Assembly: GCA_964036045.1 (NCBI GenBank)
Contig: OZ038380.1
Span: forward strand, 117,289,699-117,353,698
Reading direction: 5' to 3'
Length of the DNA: 64,000 nt
Origin: Eutreptiella sp. 'Long Island Sound 2002'
Lineage: Eukaryota; Euglenozoa; Euglenophyceae; Eutreptiales; Eutreptiaceae
Shown here: one piece after another, positions 11,930 through 22,029 of the stretch
How the letters are laid out: every line of letters starts with the position of its first letter
How positions within the stretch are numbered: the stretch's first letter is position 1
Position numbers and translations under genes: made by a program
The notes under the pieces: generated by a model
Seen by the model: only the letters and a program-made list of their open reading frames with translations
The model's database searches: none
Told to the model about the DNA's origin: nothing

Positions 11930-13546
11930 GACCTGGTGGCAAGCGCAGTGGCGGAGGCGCACGCGGCGCATGCTGCCACCTTGGAAAGCCCGGCGGGCAA
12001 CATGAGGACTTTCCTCCGCGAAGCTGCCCTCGGGGCTGTCTCGGTGCTATACGGGGCAGGTGCCCCCATGCTGCTCCCAGCTATGCATCGGATCGTGAAC
12101 GCCGTTCGCCCGGGGCTCGTGGACCCCGAGGCCGCCCGCTACAGGCTGTGGATGAAATAGCGCACGTCCAATCAGGCGGGCCTGCCCCTGTTGTCGGGGC
12201 ATGCGCTGCAGCTGACAGTCGAGGGATCGGCTACCGCCCTCGGAAACAGTGCCCCGGCCCTCCTGTATGCGCCATTTGGCCCGCCTGGACGCGCCATTCG
12301 GCGGGCGATGCCACTTACCTCATTCAGGCACGGGCCAAGCGCCCAGCAGGGGTGTCCGAACTGGAAGCGGCACTCCATCTCCTACACCTGCCGGCACAAG
12401 ACCTGGGAGTGGGGGCAGTGACGATATTTGTGTAGGGCGCGGGTGAAGCACCTCCCCCGCCCCCGCCCCACCAACCCGGTGTATGACGGAGCGAGGCCAA
12501 CCCCCCGCAGGCCCGCCTGGTGCCCGACCCTCCCGCCAGCGACCCACATGCAGCGCGGCTGGGACCACCCGCTCCTGCCCCCCCCCATCTCCAGGTCCGG
12601 GGGCCCCCACCACAGGGGGCAGTCCCTCTGGTAGAAGCGCCCAGGAACCCCGCTGCTGGTCCTCGTCATCGCAGTGTGTGGGGACCCAAAGCATGTCCTG
12701 TCGGCCACTCCGACGCACCTTTGCGGGCCGCTGCACAGAGCGGCGCCCGTGCCCCGCCCCCCCCTCCCAGTGGCCGAGGCCCGGGACGAGGTACACACCA
12801 TCCTGCAGAACTGTCCTGTCACCGCCATCTGCGAAGTCCACTTGGTGAGGCTCCCCCTGGCGGTCCACGGCGACCCCCATGGGCCCGGGGCCCTGTGCCC
12901 CACCCCGGGCTATTGAATGAACCGAGTGGCTCGCGTGCCTCCCGCCACTGTGCCGATGGATGGCCCTCTGAGGGCTCCCCTCAACAGGACCACCGCCTCC
13001 ATCACCGGTCCGGCTCCTCGCCTCCCCGGGATGCGCAGGCAAGACCCCCGCCGAGGGAGAGGAGCGGCGCCTGGCGGAGGCCGCGATCCCGGCTGAGCTG
13101 CCGGCCGGTCAGCCCCCGGCAGTCCGACGCGGCCCTGAGCTGCCGGCCCCTGAGCCGGCGCCCGCAGAGGCCGCCGCCCCTGCCGCCCCGCAACCGTGCG
13201 AGGCCCCAGATACGTCGCCCAGCCGCCCGCAAGAAGTTCCCGCGGCCGCCAGGACCAGCCAGACCGCGGCCCCCGCCGCCCCGCAGGTGCGCAAGGCGCC
13301 AGAAGCGTCGCCAGGCCGCCCGCAGGGGGCCGCAGCAGCCGCCTGAGCCAGCCGGGCGGCGGCCCCTGCCACTCCGCCGGCACGAAGAGCCGGGGCTACG
13401 CAGGCCCAGGACGCCTTGCTGGGCCGGCCCTGAGGAACCGCTGCGTCCAGGAAGGAGAGAAGAGAGGGAGCCAAGTACGGCTCTCACGTGAAGCCCATCC
13501 ACACCCAACGGAGCCTCCTGCAGCCCTACCCGCCAAAGGGGCCGCC
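11930..13546 (+). repeat. GC-rich block copy II, diverged repeat of 8.9-10.3 kb
   Basis: This segment follows the order of block copy I: the VSEL...AALHL stretch near 12,350, a proline-rich linker, the EARDEVHT stretch at about 12,775-12,850, then an Ala/Pro/Arg-rich run. The frame is broken more often than in copy I: the reading frame changes between 12,190 and 12,420. I read it as a degenerate paralogous copy. Long open frames here, such as 12,520-13,491, are mostly composition artefacts. Confidence 0.5.
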
Positions 13547-15296
13547 GGCGCCCGCAGCTGCCGCAGCCGAGGGGCAGCTGCGGGACGCCACAGGCGCCCG
13601 CGGCTCGCGCCCTCAGGGCACGTCGGCGGCAACCATCGTGATGGTGAACCTGCAGCAACAGATTTTCCAGACCTGGCCAGGGGGGAACTAGGAGGGCCCT
13701 GAGGCGGGCCACGGCGCGCAGCAGGGGGGTGCAGGAACAAGGGCGGAGGGCAGGGGGGGAGGGGAAGGGGCGGTGACAGTGAAGGGCGCAGGCAAGGGCA
13801 AGGGCAAGGGAAGGACAAGATCACAGGCGGCAATAAGGGAGGGCACAGGCAAGGGCAAGGGAAGGGCAAGGGCGTGGGCCACCGCCGGGGGAGCAAATGG
13901 CACGGGCAAGGCAAGAGGCAAGAGGGGTTGCACCGGGCGGAGGACCGGGGGCAAAGAAGGAACCTGCGGGCAAGGGGGGGGGGGGGCGACGCAGGACGTC
14001 ACAGCAAGGGCCGGCGGCAGCCGGAGGCAGAAGGAAAAGCGACGGGCAAAGGGCACCAGCCGGATGGGAAAGGGAGCGGAGACGCCCCCCGGGCAGAGGT
14101 CCAAGCGATGCGGTGCATCCCCCCCGGCATACAGCGGATGCCGGCACAGCATTCCCCCCACCACCGGCCCCAGCCCATCTACAACATCGGCCCCTCCCTG
14201 GGAGACCCCGCCCCAACCCTTTGGGGGGCAAGACCCTCCCGACGTGCTGGAGGCGCTGGGGTTGCTGAAGTGGGCCACCTCCGGGGGGGCGGAACGGTGG
14301 GAACCGTGAGGTGCTCCGGGGGGCTGAGAAGCCAAGGAGGGCCACGAGAGGATCCCCGGGCCATCATTCCAGCGGGTTGGCCGGACCAAGAGCGGGTTAG
14401 CCTGCCTTTTTGGAGAAGGGGGCGCCCGCAGCTGCCGCAGCCGAGGGGCAGCTGCGGGACGCCACAGGCGCCCGCGGCTCGCGCCCTCAGGGCACGTCGG
14501 CGGCAACCATCGCGATGGTGAACCCGCAGCAACGGATGGTCCAGACTTGGCCAGGGGGGAACTAGGAGGGCCCTGAGGCGGGCCACGGCGCGCAGCAGGG
14601 GGGTGCAGGAACAAGGGCGGAGGGCAGGGGGGGAGGGGAAGGGGCGGTGACAGTGAAGGGCGCAGGCAAGGGCAAGGGGAAGGGAAGGACAAGATCACAG
14701 GCGGCAATAAGGGAGGGCACAGGGAAGGGCAAGGGAAGGGCAAGGGCGTGGGCCACCGCCGGGGGAGCAAATGGCACGGGCAAGGCAAGAGGCAAGAGGG
14801 GTTGCACCGGGCGGAGGACCGGGGGCAAAGAAGGAACCTGCGGGCAAGGGGGGGGGGGGCGACGCAGGACGTCACAGCAAGGGCCGGCGGCAGCCGGAGG
14901 CAGAAGGAAAAGCGACGGGCAAAGGGCACCAGCCGGATGGGAAAGGGAGCAGAGACGCCCCCCGGGCAGAGGTCCAAGCGGTGCGGTGCATCCCCCCCGG
15001 CATACAGCGGATGCCGGCACAGCATTCCCCCCACCATCGGCCCCAGCCCATCTACAACATCGGCCCCTCCCTGGGAGACCCCGCCCCAACCCTTTGGGGG
15101 GCAAGACCATCCCGACGTGCTGGAGGCGCTGGGGTTGCTGAGGTGGGCCACCTCCGGGGGGGCGGAACGGTGGGAACCGTGAGGTGCTCCGGGGGGCTGA
15201 GAAGCCAAGGAGGGCCACGAGAGGATCTCCGGGCCATCATTCCAGCGGGTTGGCCGGACCAAGAGCGGGTTAGCCTACCTTTTTGGAGGAGGGGGT
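13547..15296. repeat. Tandem duplication, two 874-bp copies
   Basis: Copy 1 spans 13,547-14,420 and copy 2 spans 14,421-15,296. Matching landmarks are offset by 874 bases: gggggaacta at 13,681 and 14,555, and ggcgcccgca at 13,547 and 14,421. Differences are sparse, for example aacctgcagcaacagatttt against aacccgcagcaacggatggt, so the duplication is recent compared with the divergence of copies I and II. It carries the VNLQQQIFQTWPGGN / VNPQQRMVQTWPGGN frame end and the ALGLLKWATSGG stretch. The 524-codon minus-strand frame across both copies is a proline-rich composition artefact. Confidence 0.85.
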
Positions 15297-16454
15297 GGTA
15301 CTCCGCGTCACCGACGCAGCGGGCAATGAGTGGCTGCCCCGGGGCCTGCGCACAGCCCTCATCAGCAGGCGCTACCGCCCGCCGGCACCGCAACCACAAC
15401 CCCCGCAGGAACATAGGCGCCCATGATGGCGCCAACGTGAGTGGCGCCCGCGGAGCGGAGTAAGAAGGGGCCACAGCCGCAGCGCACTGCCCGGCACCCC
15501 TGAGCTGGCGGGGAGCTGCGGCGCCCACATGAAGTGCATCAACCGGAGCCTGTTACCTCTGAAAGCAGGAAACAGAGAATGGGGGGCGCACCACCACCCT
15601 GGCGGACACGAACCCAATGCAAGAGTGCGGGACGCGAACCCGCGCCGCGGCCCATGGTCCGCCAGACCGCAGCACGCGCCCCCCCACCACTCTCGCGCCC
15701 GGAGACGCGGGGGGGGCACTCCCTCGGGCCGCGGCCCGTGGTCCTGGACGACGCGTAGGGGCACGGCCGGGCCAGCGATGGGCAGCAGCCGCAGCCGCTC
15801 ACTGGGGCACAGGGAGGGGACTGTCACCGCTGCCCGGGCGGGCGCAAAGACGGCATGGAGTCAGCGGGCCACCCGCTGGCATCACCCGGCGCCCCGTTGA
15901 CAGCAGGAGTCCCCTGACCCCCCTGACCCCATTCGGCTCCTCAGTGCCCCCTAACCGCACAATTGCTGCCCAGCAGCCCCAAAACTACATCCCGTACCTA
16001 CCGTCCCAGGCAGTTGCCCACGGCAGCACACAGGGGGAGGAACAACGGCCGCCACCGGTGATGCTCGCCGCAGCAAGCCGGCCCGTGACCTCCCCCCCAG
16101 CAGCACTGGACCGATTCTTGGGCCCACAAACCATGGCGCGGGACACGCCACATCCCGCCCTTCATACGTTGATGGTGGGCGACCAGGGAGATGACGGGCA
16201 CGCCGTGCCAGCCCCACCCCCCTACTGTCTTTCTTACTGGTAGAACCACCGCCGCCACCCTGGACGGGGGGCCCAAACTCCGCACCACTGTACCACAACG
16301 AGGCGCACCACCGCCCCCCCCCCCATGCCTGTCAGGAGGGGGTGCAGGGTGAGTGACCCGGCCCTGGCGCCACGACAGGTGCGGCAAACCAGGCGCGCGA
16401 AACTGTGCAACGACCTGTGCACCGACGGCACGCGATGCCGCGGCATAGGCAGAC

Positions 16455-17204
16455 GTGGGGCCCTCTTACCCTTCCGATTCCCCCGCCACCCCCGACTCCG
16501 GCCAGCGCGGACATCACACAGGGAGGGACCCGGGGAACGCGGAAGGGTTGCCCGGGCTACTGCCTCCTGACGCCCACCTGACCGATTACCACCACCCCAG
16601 GCCGGCGGCCCCCAATGGCAGTGGGCCGGGGCGCCGCCGGAGGCCCGGTGCCGGGAGGCCACTACTCCCCTCCCCAACCCCCTCCCAAGGGTGCCCGCCA
16701 GACCGGCACCACTGTGCCGCGGCACGCCGCGAGACCCCCTTCACTGGGACGGAGGGACGACCATCCCCGGGGAGTAGGCCGCCGGACCTGCAGGACGCTC
16801 CGCACCACTGCACCACGCCACAGAGCACGCACGCCGCATCGCCTCGGCGCCACAAGCCAGCCCGCCCCTCTGCGCCCGCGACAGGCATGGCCCACAATGT
16901 CATGTGCTGGACAACGCAGACCGTCAGGAAGGTGGAGGTGGCTGTGGTGTATGACGCCGTCGGCAATGTCACGGACCACCTTGCCCTGAGTGGCTTCCCG
17001 CCCTCCCCGGGGGCAGTCCTGCACCAGGACACCCACACGCTCCGCCTCCAGGTGGGGCGCCCCATCATGGCCCCAGGCGCCCCGTCAACGGTGGGCTCCA
17101 AGGAAATGGGGGTGGGGAGGGCGGGGACCCCCACCGGGGAGGGCGAGTCTCGACGGGCGGACAAGGGGGGGGGGGGGCTGCCCGCGGGCGGAGCTGGCCT
17201 TTAG
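16455..17204 (+). CDS. Candidate coding segment of unknown function
   Basis: This is a 249-codon open frame. The first 140 residues are Pro/Arg/His-rich and unconvincing. The stretch encoded at about 16,887-17,100 looks like a folded domain: NVMCWTTQTVRKVEVAVVYD, then LSGFPPSPGAVLHQDTHTLR. The start codon is unsupported, and the true unit may be a shorter exon. No family is recognised. It lies between the duplicated block and the dispersed repeat at 18.1 kb. Alternatives are a fossil of the same GC-rich element or a chance frame. Confidence 0.25.
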   Translation: MGPSYPSDSPATPDSGQRGHHTGRDPGNAEGLPGLLPPDAHLTDYHHPRPAAPNGSGPGRRRRPGAGRPLLPSPTPSQGCPPDRHHCAAARRETPFTGTEGRPSPGSRPPDLQDAPHHCTTPQSTHAASPRRHKPARPSAPATGMAHNVMCWTTQTVRKVEVAVVYDAVGNVTDHLALSGFPPSPGAVLHQDTHTLRLQVGRPIMAPGAPSTVGSKEMGVGRAGTPTGEGESRRADKGGGGLPAGGAGL

Positions 17205-18127
17205 AGCCACGTGGTCTACACCTTGGACTGACCCAGCACCAGGCTAGCCCCCACCGTACGCCTGCCGAGAGTGCCACAACGCCCTGCACCAGTGCTGACC
17301 GGCTGACCCCTGCCCCAGTCCTGCCCCCCGGCAGACTGGATGGCTGTCACAAGCGGAACAAGGGGCACACCGTCTCCCACCATCGGGTACCTGGCTAGCC
17401 TAACCCATGCATCGAATGCCCCCCGGCCGCCGCCCCACCCTGCGCCCCGTGACCACCGCATGCCGTACCGCGCGCACTCGCGGGCCGCCAACGGCCCCGG
17501 GGAACCACCAACCTGGAGACCGGCACGACGCACGCATGCCTGCGGGGAACCCACGCCACCCCCTCCAGGGGGGGACAGCGGGCTGGAGGATGACTGGGGG
17601 GCGCAGCGGGGATAAGGGGCCCCCGGCACGCCTCTCCCCAAACCCCCCCCGCCCCCGCGGATCGGCTGCCCGCGAGCCTCATCCGCTGCCACCACATCGA
17701 ACCGTCGGGGTGCGCGATGAGAGTGTACAAGCCACAGGTTGCCCCCCTCAGGCGGCCCCCAGGAGCACATGGACACGATCCGGAGAAGTATGGAGGCGGT
17801 ATCCTGCATGGACACAGAGCAGCGGTGAGTACAAGACTTGTTGCGCGTGCAGGGAGGGCAGAGGGACAGCTGAGCCGCCCCCCCTTGCGGGCTACGCGGC
17901 GCAGCGCGACACCGGATGCCCGGGCGTCACTACCGCCCCCCAGCCCTTGCCCCCAACGCCCCACGCCCAGCCTCGACGGCGGCGGGGTGCTGCCGCGCCC
18001 CTCGAGGCCCCCAACGGCGGCCAGACCGAGCACTCCCCAGCCAAACAGGAACCAGCCGGCCCACCGCCGGCGCAGACCCCCTTCTTCAGCCCCCCCCCCC
18101 GACCAGCCCCCCCCGAAGACCCCTATG

Positions 18128-18300
18128 CCAATGTTTCTCAATAAAAGCTTTTAAAGCTCAAAAGTGCACGCGCTGCTGATCTGGCATTTCAATGCGTCGA
18201 TTTGGCCCGACATTACAAAGCCGACAATCTAACCCACATCATATGAATCCTCCAATACAAATGGCTGTCACTCTATTGAGCCAAGTAGTTTCTCTTACAC
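18128..18300 (+). repeat. Dispersed repeat R1, copy 1
   Basis: About 170 bp matching 61,153-61,315 in the same orientation. The core gctgctgatctggcatttca is identical, and both copies share gacaatctaacccac and aatggctgtcactc. It starts where the GC-rich mosaic ends. An AATAAA lies at its left side (about 18,140), but copy 2 has AACAAA there, so a polyadenylation role is not supported. Confidence 0.75.
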
Positions 18301-20170
18301 TCCCTTGCCAAGCTATGTGCTAGGGTTCACCACATGGACCCATAGCACATGCTGATTAGGAAGTAGGTAGAACTGCTTGGCCACTCTCACACAAACAGAC
18401 ACTCAGATAGTGTGGAGCCATCCCTAGTACTAATTCGGAGCTCAAAGTGATCTTGTTAAGTGGCGCAAAAGGTAAAAGGAGGTTCTATTGAACAATGCCA
18501 CTCTTAAGCAAAGAATCACAAACCTGCTTACTCCAATTTGAAACCAAGTTAGGACACATAGCCAGATTAGTTTGGGTGGGCGGTCTCGGGCTGAGCGTAA
18601 TTTTGCCCATCATGGAGGTGTGTAACAATGTCAACCGTAGAAAGGAAAGTATGGGGCCAGCCAGGCCAGGTTGTGCAACGTGAGCCTTTTCCGATCGTTT
18701 CAATACAATGACTTGCTACCATTAATCCAGATGCTATCACAGTATAAACAGTTGGCCCAGCGTAGATAAAACACAAAATGCTGACGTGATGCCAAGTGCG
18801 TTGCTGTCCGGAAACAAGTTGTCGGGGGAGAATTATGTAAACATAAATGCTGTCCATTATCTCCGGTTGAATTATAGTAGCTTGTGTCTTCACTGTGTTT
18901 CCACATGACCAAAAGAAGTCTGTAAAATCGTTTCCCAGGGTTACAGATTTTATAGAAATGTTAACAAAAGCAATAGGAGGCAAAATGTAGAAGTGTACTT
19001 GGGTATATGCTCACAGATTGCATAGTAACACAATATCGGAGAGTAGTCTCGGTTGGACTACTTCCCTCTCAAAACCAGTGCATAGTTCCGGGGTCCGGGG
19101 CCAAGCTTTCATATCCATTCAAATCTCAGGATCGTGTCTTTATGCCACGAACGCGGGCCTACCCCCATGGGCAATGGCCATCCCTCCGGGTGTCCCCTTA
19201 TTTTGATCGCACAGCTAGTTGCATCAGGTACGGGGGCCTACCCTCATGGCATGATATCCCTCTGCGTTTCCGCTTGTTTCGATCTCACTCCGTTCATGAA
19301 ATTAAACCAAAGCTTGAGGGGTGGGGATTGTATCATTTGTGCCTTAATGTTAACACCAATGCTTGGGGTGCAGGGGCTAATCACCAATGAGGATTCTGCA
19401 AATCATAGGCATGGTTATAAACAATGAGTACAAATTATGGTCACCTGTCTCCACAACACAGAAGCTGGGCAATTGTGTGGCACTATGTCACTATTTGGGT
19501 TCACGGTCCCGAGCCATGTCCCCGAAATCTTGCGGCCCTCAATACTGCTTTCACTCTAACCCTGAAAACAGTTTAGCCAAGTCGTTGGCTTCAGAAAAAG
19601 AAGAAATACAGTTCCTTTGGCACTCTTGGGCAAAGGCAACCCTCCCAATGTTCACCAGCGGGCGGATCCCCTTATTGTTTTGCTAGGAGTAGAAATGCAT
19701 GGCCGCTTCTGTTCCCGGGGGCGTCTCCCAGCGTGGTTGTGTTTCTGTTTAAATGGAAATCTTCCTAGGGCATGGTAGTTTGGCGGCCTGATGCCGGCTT
19801 AAACTCCTATAGGCCGTTCAACACAAAGGCAAAGTCTACAGGGGTATACGTAAAACCCATGTTGGAATATGTTGGCGCTTCAGAATACTAATTTCGAGAT
19901 GAGTTTTGGCCGTTTAAAAATGGAAATCATCGGCTGAGGCCGTGCAACCCAGGGCCTCAATCTCCACCTATTCTAGTTCTCTGATGTGTATCGGAAGAAG
20001 CATATCCATTCTTGTTGTTTTCGTTAGAAATGACAAACAATAAACAGAGGAGGAGGAGAGCAGGGGTGGGGCGTTGTCTTATAGCAATCTTGGAAACTTG
20101 ATGAGTGATGTTCACCAGCTCAAACTCATGGGTCAAGGCCCCAGAGTTGGACCTAGGCCATGATTCACCC
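18301..20170. other. Region with no recognisable gene
   Basis: The composition is AT-balanced and open frames are below 140 codons. The only structure I see is a degenerate ~83-bp tandem pair at about 19,150-19,300, in which gggcctacccccatggg resembles gggcctaccctcatggc and both are followed by a ccttattttgatcgcac-like word. Confidence 0.4.
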
Positions 20171-20410
20171 TCCATGTGCCAAGGCCCTCCTTGTGGGCCT
20201 TGTCACACGGAGGAAACACATACACAAACTGCAAGCCACACATGGCAGGGCCCTACTTGTGGGCCTAGCCATAGTGTGTGAACCCAGATGGTTGTCTACA
20301 AACTTAGTCGCAAGCGGCAAAGCCCTGCTTGTGGGCCTAGCCATAGCGAATTGAAACAAATGTGGTCACGTGTATGGCAAAGCCCCTCTTGTGGGCCTAG
20401 TCACACACTA
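20171..20410. repeat. Four-copy degenerate tandem repeat, ~60-70 bp unit
   Basis: Four copies of an AARGCCCTNCTTGTGGGCCTA core occur near 20,181, 20,250, 20,320 and 20,380. Read on the minus strand, the core gives MARPTSRALP twice and a variant RVTRPTRRAL inside a 64-codon frame. The spacer between cores is not conserved, so a selected peptide is unlikely. Confidence 0.6.
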
Positions 20411-21180
20411 CAGTCTGAGCATCCGTTTCAGGATACTCAAACGATTTCACCAAGGGTTGGGGATAAAGCATAACTTGTTTTTGCTAGAAAACCCCGATTC
20501 CTCCAAAATACATGATATTGATGGCTGAGGCTGGTTATCCCAAACCTGCAAAGCAATTTTAGTGAATGCAGTGCATGTGTGTGGTGGTGTGAAGATGCAG
20601 AGGCGAGTGAGTGAGGTGCAAAATGGTGTGTGCAACCTCAAATCTCAAAGCATGATGCACCAAAATAGCAGTCTGAAAGAACTATTTTCGGTAAAGCAGT
20701 TGTATCCAACCAAGGGGCATCGAGAAACTCAAGGCCCGAGGAAGTCCAGTCACGCCACGGCACTCGTCCCCAGTCTGACCAGCAAATGGCCACTGTAAAT
20801 TGTAAGCAAAAAGTGAACAACCAGTGAAAGAGAAAGCAAGAGCATTTCGCCGTACAGCGGGGGCAGCACACATAACAGGACGCTGGCGTCACTTGAAGCC
20901 TCTGTGCAAAACCAACATTTTCAGATTCAAATCAAATCACTGACATGCCAAACGCAAAGGAACAACTGCATACTTCAGATCTATGTTCACACAGAAAGAC
21001 TTTCCAGATGACTGAAAGTGGCCGAGAAGACATCAGTGACAGACCCTATTTTACATGCAAGTAGATTTGCGGATGCATATTCCAAGGGGCCAGGAACACA
21101 GGCCACTAGCAGTAAATATCCAAGTGCTCAACGTGTACAAAGACTCCAGCACGACAGCGCTCCACGACAACGAGCGCTAC
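20411..21180. other. Region with no recognisable gene
   Basis: Only short open frames under 85 codons are present, with no motif and no clear repeat. It ends at the simple tail of the SINE-like repeat. Confidence 0.4.
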
Positions 21181-21183
21181 AAA

Positions 21184-21395
21184 AGAGGTTTGAGGTTTGA
21201 GGTTTGATTTTGCGGGTACTAGACGCCTTTCGGCCCCGGGGGGCCACCTGGTCGGGCCAGGTGATATCCTCCCATCCGGGTCCTAGTGGGGGGCCCTCCA
21301 AGACGCACCTCCTGCCTGGTGGCGGAGTCCTGCGGGTTCACAGAGCCCGGAGCCCCGTCCCTCCCCGGCTTCCCCATTTCGCCACTACCCGGTCA
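21184..21395 (-). mobile_element. SINE-like end of a dispersed repeat, copy 1
   Basis: On the minus strand this matches 61,950-62,168. It has a pol III A-box-like word TGGCGAAATGG (plus-strand 21,374-21,384) and a damaged B-box region about 30 bases on. It ends in a tail of three AAACCTC units (21,185-21,206). A tRNA-derived SINE would have this plan. Homology with the other copy continues well beyond the A box into GC-rich sequence, so this could instead be the 3' end of a longer retroelement. Confidence 0.45.
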
Positions 21396-21960
21396 GTGCA
21401 TCCATTCGCAGCCGTGGCTGCGGGCACTTACCCACTGCGTCGCCCCCCTAATGCGTGGTCGCCCGGGGCGCCGGCGCTGCCGGGCCCGTGCTACTGGCTT
21501 GTCGCCAGTGGGACCCCATTGGGCTGACGCGGAGGCTGCCTAGCCTAGGGGCTGGGGCGTGGCGCAGTGCGCCACTACTGCCTTGGCGGGTGCAGTGCCC
21601 CGTCCGTGGGTGCGCGGCGCTCGCGGCCGGTTCAGGGGGCTCGGGCCGGTACCTGGTGTTGTGTCTCTCCCGTTTTCCCCTTCCCGCCCCGCGTGTCCCG
21701 CGCTGCTTATGGCGGGCCATCCCGTCCGGTTGTCCCTTACCCTCGCTCGCTGGTACGCGATTCCACGCGGTCTGTGCGATCCGCGAGCTCGGTCCGGTTG
21801 CCCTTCTGGTAGTCCCCGCGTGCCCTTTGCGTGTGTGTGCGCTCACGCTCCCGCGGCGTCCGCTCCTTCCCCCCTGGGTGGTGTGGCGTGCGCACCCCGC
21901 GCGGTTCCGGGCACTGGGCGCTGGTAGGGCCGTTCCACCTGGTCGGTGCCCCCCCGCGTG
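21396..21960 (-). repeat. GC-rich dispersed repeat, inverted partner of 61.4-61.95 kb
   Basis: Shares with the right-hand copy, in opposite orientation, the word ctactggcttgtcgccagtg and a run of protein-like sequence. On the coding sense both copies read AQT.WNRV.A and end at HPPRQ or TRQGSS. It directly abuts the satellite. Whether it belongs to the satellite family or to the element ending at 21,184 cannot be decided here. Confidence 0.6.
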
Positions 21961-22029
21961 TCCTGCCCCGGTCCCTTGCTCCGTCTGGCGTGCTTGGGGG
22001 GGGGTGGTCCGGTCCCGGTTCCCCCCTAC

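Noticed and set aside
13688-15262. 524-codon minus-strand proline-rich frame
   Set aside because: It covers the 874-bp duplication and repeats itself; composition artefact opposite the more protein-like plus strand.
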